Origin: Chloroflexota bacterium
Lineage (GTDB): Bacteria; Chloroflexota; Dehalococcoidia; UBA2979
Assembly (NCBI GenBank): GCA_016875635.1
Contig: VGPD01000009.1
Coordinates: forward strand, 1 to 59,905
Direction of reading: 5' to 3'
Length of the DNA: 59,905 bases
In this document: piece by piece, positions 32,996-41,518 of the stretch
Position numbering within the stretch: the first letter of the stretch is position 1
How the letters are laid out: each line of letters starts with the position of its first letter
Notes under the pieces: model-generated
The model's database searches: none
What the model was told of the DNA's origin: nothing
Seen by the model: the letters and a program-made list of their open reading frames with translations, nothing else
Program-made: the position numbers and the translations under genes

Positions 32996-34156
32996 TTACC
33001 CGCGTGGTAGCCCGAGTCCGCGTGTCGCGATGATGTTGCGGTTCACCTCGCTGGTGCCTCCGGCGATCGTCGCCGAGACGGTGGAGAGATAGAGCTGGCT
33101 GTATTCGCCACCGAGCGGCGCCCGCGGTTCGCCCTTCGAGAGCATCCCGTAGAGCCCGAGCATGTTGATGCCACGACGGGCGTTGCGCTGCTGCAATTCG
33201 GTACCGAACGATTTCGAGACCGAGCTCTCGGCGTTCGGTACCAACCCCTTGCTCTGCATCCACGTCACGCGGTAGCCGAGGTATCGCGCCACGATCATCT
33301 CCGTGGCGGTGTCAGCGAGCTTCAGGCGATTCTCGTCCGTGTCGGCGATCCGTCGTCCGACCCCGGCCGAGTCCGGCTGCTTGGCGAATTCAGTCAGTCG
33401 GTTGAACGGACCGATCATGCCCGCCATCCGGAAGATGCCGCTGCGTTCGAAGTCCAGAGCCGTCGCGGCGATATACCAGCCGCGGTTCTCCTCGCCGATG
33501 ATGTTCTCAGCGGGGACGCGTACATCTTCGAAGAACGTCTCGTTGAACTCGGCGCCACCGTGCATCTGCTGGATGGGGCGGACGGTGATGCCGGGGGTCT
33601 TCATGTTGAGCATGAAGTAGGTGATGCCACGATGCTTCGCCGCCTGCCCGTCCGTGCGGGTGAGCACGTGGATCCAGTCCGCATGGCGGGCGCCGCTCGT
33701 CCAGATCTTCTGGCCGTTGATGACGAATTCATCGCCGTCGCGCACCGCCCGCGTCTGGAGCGATGCGAGGTCCGAGCCGGCGCCGGGTTCCGAAAAGCCC
33801 TGGCACCAGTTCACCTCGCCGTGGGCGATCTTGGGGAGGTGCTCATCCTTCTGTTTCTGGGTGCCATGGATCATCAGTACCGGGCCCACTCGGTCGGCGC
33901 CCTGGCCGCCATTCGGCACGCCGTTGATGGAGGACTCCTCCATGAAGATCAACTGTTGAAAGTGGCTCGCCCCACGGCCGCCGTACTGCTTGGGCCAGGC
34001 GAGCGTCAGCCAGCCGTTGTCGGCCAGCGCCTTCACGTAACTCCTGGACGCTTCGTCTGCGCCGCCCCGCGCTGAGCCTCCGCTCCAGTGCGTCCGGATG
34101 AACGCCTGCACTTCCTGTCGAAACGCCTGGTGCTCTTCGCTCCACGAGAAATCCAC
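32996..34156 (-). CDS. Acyl-CoA dehydrogenase family protein (full length)
   Basis: 386 residues. N-terminal helical domain from MDFSWSEEHQAFRQEVQAFIRTHW; middle beta domain with WCQGFSEPGAGSDLASLQTRA (FAD/substrate), INGQKIWTSGARHADWI; C-terminal helices with RRGINMLGLYGML and TISATIAGGTSEVNRNIIATRGLGLPRG. The catalytic glutamate position in the C-terminal domain is not obvious, as in several ACAD subfamilies. Standard length. Divergent to no gene; its start faces the caspase-like gene upstream on the same strand (120 bp). Confidence 0.9.
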   Translation of the reverse strand: MDFSWSEEHQAFRQEVQAFIRTHWSGGSARGGADEASRSYVKALADNGWLTLAWPKQYGGRGASHFQQLIFMEESSINGVPNGGQGADRVGPVLMIHGTQKQKDEHLPKIAHGEVNWCQGFSEPGAGSDLASLQTRAVRDGDEFVINGQKIWTSGARHADWIHVLTRTDGQAAKHRGITYFMLNMKTPGITVRPIQQMHGGAEFNETFFEDVRVPAENIIGEENRGWYIAATALDFERSGIFRMAGMIGPFNRLTEFAKQPDSAGVGRRIADTDENRLKLADTATEMIVARYLGYRVTWMQSKGLVPNAESSVSKSFGTELQQRNARRGINMLGLYGMLSKGEPRAPLGGEYSQLYLSTVSATIAGGTSEVNRNIIATRGLGLPRG

Positions 34157-34275
34157 AGTGGCCTCCCTGCGGCGCTTACCAACTCGATGATGCGTCCCGG
34201 CAATCCTAATACGTATTCGCCAGAGGGGCGGTCGTCGGTCCTTCCTGCGTTAGCTTCCTCGGATCGGAGTACGAC

Positions 34276-35319
34276 TCAGCCTTTTCGAAGCGTGTAGGTG
34301 GTCTTGATCCTGAAGCCGGTCTGGACCAGCACTCCCGTGGGGTCGTCCATCGGAGGGCGCACGGTGGCACCGGGCTGGAAGGGCATGTCCACGGGCGGAA
34401 TGAACGAGGCAGAGCCCGCGCTGGCGGCCCCGGCGACGGAGAGCCCCTCCGTGCAGTCCAGGCGCGCGGTGGGAATGTCCTTCTTGATCGTGATCGTGCC
34501 ACCCTCGCGGATCTCGGGGATGGTGTCTCCGGCCTTGTTCTTCGTCTTCAGGAGGTCGTAGTAGTACGGGGCTAGGTCCGCACAGTCGCGGAGATGGCCG
34601 AGGTCAACGAATCCCATCGAGCACGTGTAGACCACCCCTGACCACTCGGTGCGCCCGGCGTAGTCTGCCATCCCGGCTCCATATTTGTGACGGCCGATCG
34701 TGGTCAGATCGCCAAGGTTCTTGACAGTGTTACCTGCGGCGTCGACCGGGAAGTCATAGTCGACGAGAAGGCAGCACGGGCGCATATCCGGCGTCGATGC
34801 ACCCTTCATCAGGCCGAACTTCGTGGAGGGCGCCGCCACCGGCGTCGGCGGGTGGCCGGGCGTGGCGGTCACCCACTCGCCGGCACAATGAGTGATGTAA
34901 CAGGTCCCGCTCGGGGCCATCACGGTCACGCCCCACAGGTCGGCGAGCTTGGCGACGAGTGCTGCGCCATCCGCGCCGGCGCCTACGTTGCAGCCGCGCA
35001 GCGTGACCTCGGCGTCGGCACAGAATTTCCCGGAGAGCCGCGAGAGTTCGCCGCTCCATTGCAACTCGTTGTAGAGCCCGATGTACTTCCCGGAGTCCGT
35101 GGTTTGCCCATCCCCCACTGAGATGCTGCCCGAGTGCCCGTGTCCGATCAGCATCAGTGTCTTGATGCAGTCCCCGATGCCCAGGAGGGCCAGCACCTGG
35201 TCGACCATGTTCGCGACGTCCGTCGCGTCCACCTCGCCGACGGAGAACGCGGCCGACCACCAGTCGTAGCCGTTGTCCTCATCGGTGGATTCGACGACAA
35301 CGATTTCGAGGTCAGCCAC
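34276..35319 (-). CDS. Caspase-like DUF4347-type protein with DUF4056-like tail
   Basis: 347 residues from GTG 35319; a TTG seven codons earlier has no better ribosome site. No signal peptide or TM segment, so cytoplasmic. The first half resembles caspase-fold DUF4347 domains: the catalytic-type His in LMLIGHGHSGSISVGD (His60/His62) and the Cys in VTLRGCNVGAGADGAALVAKLADLWG (Cys110), the spacing of a His-Cys dyad. The second half (about 180-290) has a segment, FVDLGHLRDCADLAPYYYDLL, resembling DUF4056 proteins. Function unknown; a peptidase is inferred from the dyad only. Confidence 0.55.
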   Translation of the reverse strand: MADLEIVVVESTDEDNGYDWWSAAFSVGEVDATDVANMVDQVLALLGIGDCIKTLMLIGHGHSGSISVGDGQTTDSGKYIGLYNELQWSGELSRLSGKFCADAEVTLRGCNVGAGADGAALVAKLADLWGVTVMAPSGTCYITHCAGEWVTATPGHPPTPVAAPSTKFGLMKGASTPDMRPCCLLVDYDFPVDAAGNTVKNLGDLTTIGRHKYGAGMADYAGRTEWSGVVYTCSMGFVDLGHLRDCADLAPYYYDLLKTKNKAGDTIPEIREGGTITIKKDIPTARLDCTEGLSVAGAASAGSASFIPPVDMPFQPGATVRPPMDDPTGVLVQTGFRIKTTYTLRKG

Positions 35320-35340
35320 CGTCCCGCCTCTCTGGCACAA

Positions 35341-35738
35341 CAGCCACGCGGCAATCCCTCACCGCGAGGGCGACTTCGTCAGCGAGCGCCAGATCTCGAT
35401 ATCTCGCGGTATCTAATGCCGGCGGGCTTGTGACTCGCCTCACACCAGATTGTGTATGTCTTCGCAAGGCAGGCTGTGTCAGATTTGAGCCGGGCCTGGA
35501 TTGAATTTGAATAGGGCACCCTCCCAGCGGCACCAGGTGAGATCCCATGCGGGGCGTGTTCCGTCCGGTACCGCCTCGGAGGGGCGGGCCCCCGAGTCGC
35601 AACCGGCTCGACCTTCCTCTTCCCATGACATTTCGCCTCGCAGTGGGATCTCCGAGAAGCCATGGCAGGCTTGATCGCGCTCGGCAAAGCTGGCTCGTGT
35701 CGGTTACATTCGAGTCGCGAAACCGCGGGAGGTGAAGC
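35341..35738. other. Gene-free stretch upstream of truncated acyl-CoA dehydrogenase
   Basis: I find no convincing gene on either strand. The AT-richer piece at about 35400-35520 is probably the shared 5' region of the divergent caspase-like gene and acyl-CoA dehydrogenase. Confidence 0.5.
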
Positions 35739-36530
35739 ATGGACTTCTCCATGGGCTATACGGACCAGCAAGAGGCCTTGCGCCGTCAGGTTCGCGAGTG
35801 GCTCTCCGTCCACGCCCCGCGAATCAAGGGAAGCCGGGATTCGGAGGCGAACTACCGACTCCTGCGTGAACTGGGACGGCAACTCGGAGCCCGTGGGTGG
35901 CTCTACCCCACTGCGCCTGTGGCCTACGGTGGCAGCGGCATGTCCGGTGATTCGGCAATGATCATCGCGCGAGAACTCGCCGCCTATGACCTCGGGTTGC
36001 CGCCATTCCCCGACTCCGGTGGAGCGCTGGCGGGGCAGTGCATTGCGATGTGGGGTAGTGAGGAACAGAAGAGTCGAATCCTCCCTCAGATCATCCGGGG
36101 GGAGGCGGTGACGTGGCAGCTCGCTACCGGCCCGGAGGGCGGTTCGGACTTCGCCGCGACATCCACGACTGCCCGGTGGGATGGCGAGCAGTACCTCATC
36201 AATGGCGTGAAGACCTGGGTCCAGGGATCGCACCCGGCCGAGTTCCTCTGGACCATCGTCAGGACGGGCCCAGAGGATGCGCGCTATCAGAACCTCTCAT
36301 GGTTCATGATCCCCGGTGACGCGCCTGGCATTACCGTCCGTCCAATGGAGATCTTCCAAAGTGAAGGGCAAATCGGCGGGCAGAAGAACACCGTCTACCT
36401 TGACGATGTCCCGGTTTCGGCGGCCAATCTCATCGGCGGCCTGAACAACGGCTGGCGGGTCGCAGAGACGTTCCTCGCGCTCAAGCACGGCATGAGCGGC
36501 AGGCCGGAGGCTCGCGACCTCACACCCTGA
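35739..36530 (+). pseudogene. Acyl-CoA dehydrogenase, C-terminally truncated
   Basis: Starts properly at ATG 35739 (GGGAGG eleven bases upstream) with MDFSMGYTDQQEALRRQVREWL. The middle domain is intact: TWQLATGPEGGSDFAATST and INGVKTWVQGSHPAEF. Similarity ends at NNGWRVAETFLALKHG (about residue 252). Ten unrelated residues and a stop follow, 16 bp before a 42-bp perfect palindrome. The four-helix C-terminal domain, including the region of the catalytic base, is missing, so it should be inactive. Clearly diverged from the full-length homologue at 32996, not a copy of it. Confidence 0.8.
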
Positions 36531-36546
36531 TGGGGAGGCCGATTCA

Positions 36547-36588
36547 CACGACGAAGGAAGCCCCGCGCGCGGGGCTTCCTTCGTCGTG
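36547..36588. terminator. 42-bp perfect palindrome, terminator-like
   Basis: Two adjacent 21-bp arms (36547-36567 and 36568-36588) are exact reverse complements with no spacer. The folded form has GCGC at its tip and a GAAGCCCCGC stem like the other terminators of this window. It follows the truncated acyl-CoA dehydrogenase directly. Confidence 0.75.
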
Positions 36589-36710
36589 GCCAAGCCATTC
36601 CCCCATCCCAGCGTTGGGACCACGGTTGTATTCCCGTCGCACGGCCTCTTACTAGGTACCTGCCGTATGCCCCGAGGGACGATAGGCGCCGTTATCACGA
36701 GGTGCCATGG

Positions 36711-37082
36711 ATGAAGTTGTCTGCGCTGCTCACTGTGTTTTTCAGTCTTTTCTGCCTCACGTCCGTCGTTGGGTGCACACGCTCCGCGTCCCCGGAGGTA
36801 GAGAGGCCCCCCGGCTCGGCACCGGATGCAATACCGTCGGCAACTGCCACGCCAGCGTCCTCGCGGCCACACATCGTCGTCGTGCTCGATCCCGGCCATG
36901 GTGGACGGGAACTCGGCGCTGTCGACGACACGGAGCGGCCAGTCGCCCGGGCGGGCCCCCGCCCCCCGGCCGGCGAAAGCCATCCCCTGGCGGATATCTG
37001 TGATGTCAGACAGCGATCTCATATCGATTTTATGAACGTGCCACTTGATAAAGTCAACACGTGGGCGTGCTATAGCGTGTGA
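36711..37082 (+). pseudogene. N-acetylmuramoyl-L-alanine amidase lipoprotein, N-terminal fragment
   Basis: From ATG 36711: signal MKLSALLTVFFSLFCLTSVVGC with lipobox Cys, a Pro/Ala/Ser linker and then the first motif of Amidase_3, HIVVVLDPGHGGRELGAV, which contains the first zinc-ligand His. Similarity ends there (about 36933). The frame then continues about 50 codons into unrelated sequence. Roughly 150 residues with the remaining zinc ligands and the catalytic Glu are missing. Not functional as read. Confidence 0.72.
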
Positions 37083-37198
37083 GCAACCCGCTTCCGACGA
37101 TGTGGAAGCCCAAATCGCCACTTCCGCTGATGCTAAGGTCGCGAGAAGCACCAACCTCGCACTGCGGCAGGTCGACGAATGGACTAGACCACCAAACG

Positions 37199-37225
37199 CC
37201 CTGCTCAGTAAGCAGATGCTCTGCC
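37199..37225 (-). pseudogene. Degenerate tRNA half-copy (anticodon and D-arm)
   Basis: 27 nt that match the tRNA-Gly gene (37309-37335) exactly 110 bp away, with 21 of 25 positions in the anticodon-arm to D-arm part identical. The would-be anticodon loop reads TTACTGA. The acceptor stem and T-arm are not recognisable, so it cannot be a functional tRNA. Confidence 0.6.
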
Positions 37226-37235
37226 GTTACGTCAT

Positions 37236-37264
37236 GAAGAAGCCCCGCTCAGCGGGGCTTCTTC
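37236..37264 (-). terminator. Terminator of tRNA-Gly
   Basis: Perfect 13-bp stem GAAGAAGCCCCGC / GCGGGGCTTCTTC with a TCA loop, 12 bp downstream of the tRNA CCA end on the minus strand. Confidence 0.75.
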
Positions 37265-37276
37265 TATTCCATCACG

Positions 37277-37351
37277 TGGAGCGGAGGACGGGATTCGAAC
37301 CCGCGACACCCTGCTTGGGAAGCAGGTGCTCTGCCACTGAGCTACCCCCGC
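37277..37351 (-). tRNA. tRNA-Gly (anticodon CCC), CCA encoded
   Basis: A complete cloverleaf on the minus strand: acceptor GCGGGGG/CCTCCGC (one G-U pair), D-arm with GCTCAGTGGCAGAGC, anticodon arm CCTGC-TTCCCAA-GCAGG (anticodon CCC, decoding GGG), T-arm CGCGGGTTCGAATCCCG and discriminator U followed by an encoded CCA at 37277-37279. The short variable loop fits a class I tRNA. Confidence 0.95.
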
Positions 37352-37407
37352 GTTGAGGGAAGCATAACGTACGAGCCCCGGCGCCGGCGATCCACCGGGG
37401 CTCGAGG

Positions 37408-38042
37408 TCAGTCTCGGCGCCCACCGCCACGGTCGTGGCCTCCGCGGTCGTTGCCGCCTCCGCGGTCGTTGCCGCCTCGGTCGTCGTCCTTGGCGCTGCC
37501 GCCCTTGCCGCCTCGGTCGTCGTCCTTGGCGCTGCCACCCTTGCCGTCCCCTGTCTTGAGACGGCCGCTTTTCTCACCCTTGGCATCGCTGGCGTCGACT
37601 GCCGAGGTGTTGATCGAATTGTTTGTTGCAGCAGAGACGCTCGAAGCCGTGACCGAAATCGCTGCGGGAGACTCCGTCGCCTGGCCGTTGTCGCCCGGGT
37701 CCTCGCTGACGATGGACGGTTCGGCCGGAGTCTCTGTCTGCGTTGCCGGGGCGTGGATACTCGGCGTCGACGGCGTGGGCGAGGCGGGCACCGCAGTAGG
37801 TGTGACGTGGGCGCCTGATAGGACTAGCGCTGGGAGAGTCGGGTCGGGTGTGGCGCCGCGGCAACCACGGCTGGTGGCGGTGTCTGTGCGATCGTGAAGT
37901 CGGACAGGCTGATGTTCGTAAGCGCGGGCATGGTCACGGCGACTGCCGTCACCGCGGCGGTGGTCATCCCGGTGACGACCGCCGCGGGTGTACTGCTGTT
38001 CCCGGCGAGCAGAGGCGTCGCTTCGACGGGGATCAATCGCAT
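37408..38042 (-). pseudogene. Secreted/anchored low-complexity protein with Asp-Arg-Gly repeats, frameshifted
   Basis: The N-terminal part, from ATG 38042 (MRLIPVEATPLLAG), has a hydrophobic stretch PAAVVTGMTTAAVTAVAV and runs to a stop at 37824. The natural continuation lies in another frame: ATPDPTLPALVLSGAHVTPTAVPASPTPSTPS, a Thr/Pro linker, then tandem GGSAKDDDRGGK units and a Gly-Arg-Asp tail ending at 37408. A single-base shift around 37845-37870 would join them into about 210 residues. It is either a real frameshift or a sequence error. No function can be assigned. Confidence 0.5.
37469..37540 (-). repeat. Tandem 36-bp repeat inside the DDDRGG protein
   Basis: Two adjacent 36-bp units (37469-37504, 37505-37540) differ by one base and encode GGSAKDDDRGGK-type units. 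An 18-bp unit is likewise duplicated at 37442-37459 and 37460-37477. Slippage-prone low complexity. Confidence 0.85.
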
Positions 38043-38245
38043 CAATGTGTAGCGCTGGCCCTCGCGACCGCTTCCTGACGCATCGGAGTGGTTGGATTCG
38101 CGGCCGCATGATGGCATCACAGGCGCGATTCAGCGAAACCGTGCCGGTTGCATCCACTGCTGGGCAGTTTGCGTATCATCCACGAATCACTCTCAGGACG
38201 GCGCGTCACTCTGCTGGCTTCGCGATGGGTGCAGGAGGTGGATTC

Positions 38246-40006
38246 TTGGAGGAACGAAACTACTGGACCAGGACGCGCGGAGAGGACGTGTCCCGACGGA
38301 CCCTCCTTCGTGGCGTCGGCATCGCGGGCGCCGGGCTCGCGGGTGCGGCCCTCATCGGCTGCGGGAACAAGAACGAAGATACCTCGGCCAAGGCCACCTC
38401 CACGGCGGCCGCGGCGAACGCCCAGGCACCGCCGGCTGACCCGTTCGCCAACATCAAGCGTGGTGGCACCCTGAAGGGCAGCCTCACAGGCGACCCGGTC
38501 ACGATCGACCCGTACGCGAATGCTTCATTCACGGCCAAGGGCATCGCTGGTTACACATACAGCCGTCTGTACAAGGTCGCGGCCCGTGGCGACAAGAACC
38601 CATATGCCGTCGGCACGGAGCCAGACGTCGCGCAGAGCGCCGAGTCCGCTGACGGCCAGAACTGGACCATCAAGCTCAAGAAGGGCATCAAGTTCCACAA
38701 CATCGCTCCGGTCAACGGCCGCGAGCTAAAGTCAGAGGACGTGATGTTTTCGTGGAAGCGCCTGACCGACGAGAAGGGCCCCAACAAGGACTCGGCAAAG
38801 GACATCAAACTCGAGGCCGTGGACTCGCACACCCTCAAGTTCTCACTCCCCAAGCCGACGGCCACGTTCCTGGACTTCATCGCGGATTCCAACCTGCTGT
38901 GGATCCAGCCGAAGGAAGCCGCTGGCGGATTCGATCCCAAGACGCAGATGATCGGTTCCGGCCCGTGGGTCATGTCGGAGTACAAGCCGAACTTCAAGTT
39001 CTCGTTTAAGAAGCACGCGGACTACCACGACAAGCCGAAGCCGTTCGCTGACAACCTCGACCTGGCGATCATTCCTGAGTACGCCAACCGGCTGTCGCAG
39101 TTCCAGGCAGGCAACGTCCACTACGAGGGTGTGAACGCCAACGACGTGCTGCAGCTTCGCAAGGACCAGCCAAAGGTCCAGTGGCGCGGCCTTCTGCCGG
39201 CGCTCCTGAGTTTCTTCTACTTCGAGAAGGCCGAGACCGCTCCGAACGCCCCGTGGCGCGATGACCGGTTCCGTAAAGCCGTCTCGATGACTCAGGACCG
39301 CAACGCCCTGACCGAGGCCGGATACAACGTCAAGAAATTGCAGGAGGCGGGCCTGGACGTCTCCATCCCGTGGAACAATCTCGTCCCTGCCGGATTCGCT
39401 GGTTGGTGGTTGGACCCCCAGGGTAAAGACATGGGCCCCACCGGGGAGTTCTTCAAGTTCAACAAGGCGGAGGCCAAGAAACTGCTTGATGCCTCCGGCT
39501 ACAAGGGCGAGAAGATCCCGTTCATCTTCGCAAACAAAATCTACGGATCGACCTTCGACCAGTTGGCGGAGGCGAGCGCGAACTACCTGCGCGAGGGCGG
39601 GGTGAACGTCGAAATCCAGACCCAGGACTACAACTCGGTCTACATCACCCAGACATTCCGTTCGAACTTCAAGGGGATCGCGTGGGGCTACGAGACACCG
39701 TTCCCCGAGGTCGGCGGTTACTTCACCCGCATGTTCGGTGACGACCCGCAAAATCACAGCAAGATCAAGGACGCCAAGATCACGGAGCTGGACAACAAGC
39801 AGGCCGTCGAACTCAACGCGGAGAAGCGCCGCGAGTACATCTGGGAGATCCAGCGGATCAACGCGATGAAGATGTACTACATCCCGACGCAGGCTGGAGC
39901 CGGTGTCGGATGGACGGCCTACCGGCCAGAGATCCGGGGGATCACCCAGACCCGTGCTTACGGCGGGGCGACGGAGAACCTCCCGAATTTCTGGATCGAC
40001 GGGTAA
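38246..40006 (+). CDS. Peptide/oligopeptide ABC transporter substrate-binding lipoprotein (TAT-exported)
   Basis: 586 residues from TTG 38246, chosen because AGGAGG lies 7 bp upstream; an ATG at 38225 sits before that site. Leader ERNYWTRTRGEDVSRRTLLRGVGIAGAGLAGAALIGC combines a twin-arginine motif with a lipobox. Mature family-5 extracellular solute-binding protein: GGTLKGSLTGDPVTIDPY, GWxxKLKKGIKFHNIAP-type, MIGSGPWVMSEY, FRKAVSMTQDRNAL and the C-terminal GGATENLPNFWIDG. No permease or ATPase genes are adjacent, so this is an orphan binding protein or its partners are elsewhere. Confidence 0.88.
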   Translation: MEERNYWTRTRGEDVSRRTLLRGVGIAGAGLAGAALIGCGNKNEDTSAKATSTAAAANAQAPPADPFANIKRGGTLKGSLTGDPVTIDPYANASFTAKGIAGYTYSRLYKVAARGDKNPYAVGTEPDVAQSAESADGQNWTIKLKKGIKFHNIAPVNGRELKSEDVMFSWKRLTDEKGPNKDSAKDIKLEAVDSHTLKFSLPKPTATFLDFIADSNLLWIQPKEAAGGFDPKTQMIGSGPWVMSEYKPNFKFSFKKHADYHDKPKPFADNLDLAIIPEYANRLSQFQAGNVHYEGVNANDVLQLRKDQPKVQWRGLLPALLSFFYFEKAETAPNAPWRDDRFRKAVSMTQDRNALTEAGYNVKKLQEAGLDVSIPWNNLVPAGFAGWWLDPQGKDMGPTGEFFKFNKAEAKKLLDASGYKGEKIPFIFANKIYGSTFDQLAEASANYLREGGVNVEIQTQDYNSVYITQTFRSNFKGIAWGYETPFPEVGGYFTRMFGDDPQNHSKIKDAKITELDNKQAVELNAEKRREYIWEIQRINAMKMYYIPTQAGAGVGWTAYRPEIRGITQTRAYGGATENLPNFWIDG

Positions 40007-40032
40007 GACGCTCCCTGCGGGGAGCACTGGAC

Positions 40033-40058
40033 GAGAGGCGGCCGCGAGGCCGCCTCTC
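40033..40058. terminator. Hairpin terminator
   Basis: GAGAGGCGGCC / GGCCGCCTCTC stem with GCGA loop, between the convergent SBP gene (ends 40006) and lpd (ends 40105). Confidence 0.75.
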
Positions 40059-40104
40059 TCCGTTTGCCGGTGATTTGAGCGGCTGTCGACGTCCGGCGGT
40101 GGTC

Positions 40105-41517
40105 CTACCCACGCCGCCCGAGATAATGGGGGCTGGTGCCGAAGAACGCCTCGGCGGCCTCCATCAGTGTCTCGGATCGTGAGGGGTGCGGGTGCACCGT
40201 GAGGCGGATGTCCTCCAGCCGCGCGCCCATCTCCACCGCCAGCGTCGCCTCGCCGATCAACTCGCCGGCTCCGCGTCCGACAACGCCCGCGCCCAGCAGT
40301 CGCCCGCTTCCCGCCTCCACGATCCACTTGGTCAGTCCCTCGCGGTCGGCTGCGGCGGCGGCGCGCCCGGACGCGCTCCAGGGGAACCGCGCCACCTCGA
40401 TATCGACCCCTCGCGCGCGCGCCTCGGTCTCCGTCAGGCCGCACCAAGCGACCTCCGGGTCGGTGTAGATCACCGCGGGAACCACTGGCGGCTCCCACGC
40501 GCTCGGCTCGCCCGCGATCGCCTCCACCGCCACCCGTGCCTCGTGTGTCGCCTTGTGCGCCAGCATTGGCTCCCCGGCAACATCCCCGATCGCGTAGATC
40601 GACGGCTCCGCCGTCCGGCGCTGCGCATTCACCTCGACGAAGCCCCGAGGCGTGACGAGGACGCGCGTGCCCTCGAGCCCGAGGTCCGCACTGTTGGGAC
40701 GCCGGCCGGTCGCGATCAGGACGCGGTCGAACCGGACATCTTCAGTGCCGGTGGAGCCCGCGAGGGTCGCGTGCACATCGCCGTCGTCGGTCTCGGCCAG
40801 AGCCTGCACGGTCATGTGGAGATGCACCTGCCCGACGTTCGCGGCGACCCGCCTAGCGAGCACCTCGACGAGGTCGCGGTCCGCGCCGGGCAGCAATCCG
40901 CCGGTCGCCTCTACCACGGTGACGCGCGACCCAAGGGCCGCGTACACCGACGCCATCTCGAGTCCGATATAGCCGCCGCCCACGACCAGCAGCGTCCCGG
41001 GCACCTCAGGCAACGCGAGCGCCGCCGACGCGTCCCACACGCGAGGCGAATCGAGACGGAGCGGCGGGGGGACGGATGGGGAGGATCCGGTCGCCATGAT
41101 CGCCGCATCGAACTGCACCTCGGTCAACTCGCCGTCGTGCGCCACGCGCAGCGTATGGCTGTCCACGAAGCGGCCACGCCCCTGCACGAACCGCACCTTC
41201 CGCGCCCGCGCGATCTGGGCGAGGCCGCCGGTCAGCCCGCGGACGACCCCGTCCTTCCAGGCGCGCAGCCGGTCGAGGTCCAGCGTTGGTGCACCGAACC
41301 TCAGCCCGATCGCCTCTGCCTCCCGTGCCTCGGTGACCACCGAGGCGGCGTGCAGAAGGGCCTTCGAGGGGATGCAGCCCTCGTACAGGCAGACGCCACC
41401 CGGGTTGGGGCGTGTGTCGATCAGCGTGACGTCCATCCCGCGCTCGGCGGCCAGGAACGCAGCCGGGTAGCCCCCTGGCCCGGCCCCCAGCACCGCGACG
41501 CGCAGTCGGTCGGCCAC
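40105..41517 (-). CDS. lpd: Dihydrolipoyl dehydrogenase (E3)
   Basis: 470 residues. FAD-binding VAVLGAGPGGYPAAFLA, redox-active disulfide GGVCLYEGCIPSKALL (C-x4-C), NAD-binding LLVVGGGYIGLEMASVYAALG, and the C-terminal His-Glu region LTVHPHPSRSETLMEAAEAFFG. It reoxidises dihydrolipoamide of the PDH complex. Third gene of the aceE-E2-lpd operon; only 1 bp separates its start from the E2 stop. The family-typical HAHPTLSE is HPHPSRSE here, still keeping His and Glu. Confidence 0.93.
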   Translation of the reverse strand: MADRLRVAVLGAGPGGYPAAFLAAERGMDVTLIDTRPNPGGVCLYEGCIPSKALLHAASVVTEAREAEAIGLRFGAPTLDLDRLRAWKDGVVRGLTGGLAQIARARKVRFVQGRGRFVDSHTLRVAHDGELTEVQFDAAIMATGSSPSVPPPLRLDSPRVWDASAALALPEVPGTLLVVGGGYIGLEMASVYAALGSRVTVVEATGGLLPGADRDLVEVLARRVAANVGQVHLHMTVQALAETDDGDVHATLAGSTGTEDVRFDRVLIATGRRPNSADLGLEGTRVLVTPRGFVEVNAQRRTAEPSIYAIGDVAGEPMLAHKATHEARVAVEAIAGEPSAWEPPVVPAVIYTDPEVAWCGLTETEARARGVDIEVARFPWSASGRAAAAADREGLTKWIVEAGSGRLLGAGVVGRGAGELIGEATLAVEMGARLEDIRLTVHPHPSRSETLMEAAEAFFGTSPHYLGRRG

Positions 41518-41518
41518 G

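Noticed and set aside
35379-36233. A 284-codon minus-strand open frame over the truncated acyl-CoA dehydrogenase
   Set aside because: Overlaps a clearly conserved plus-strand gene; composition typical of a shadow frame.
37442-37540. CRISPR-like direct repeats
   Set aside because: Repeats are adjacent, without spacers, and encode an in-frame low-complexity peptide.
38843-40498. A 551-codon minus-strand open frame
   Set aside because: Antisense to the peptide-binding protein and part of lpd; no recognisable domains.
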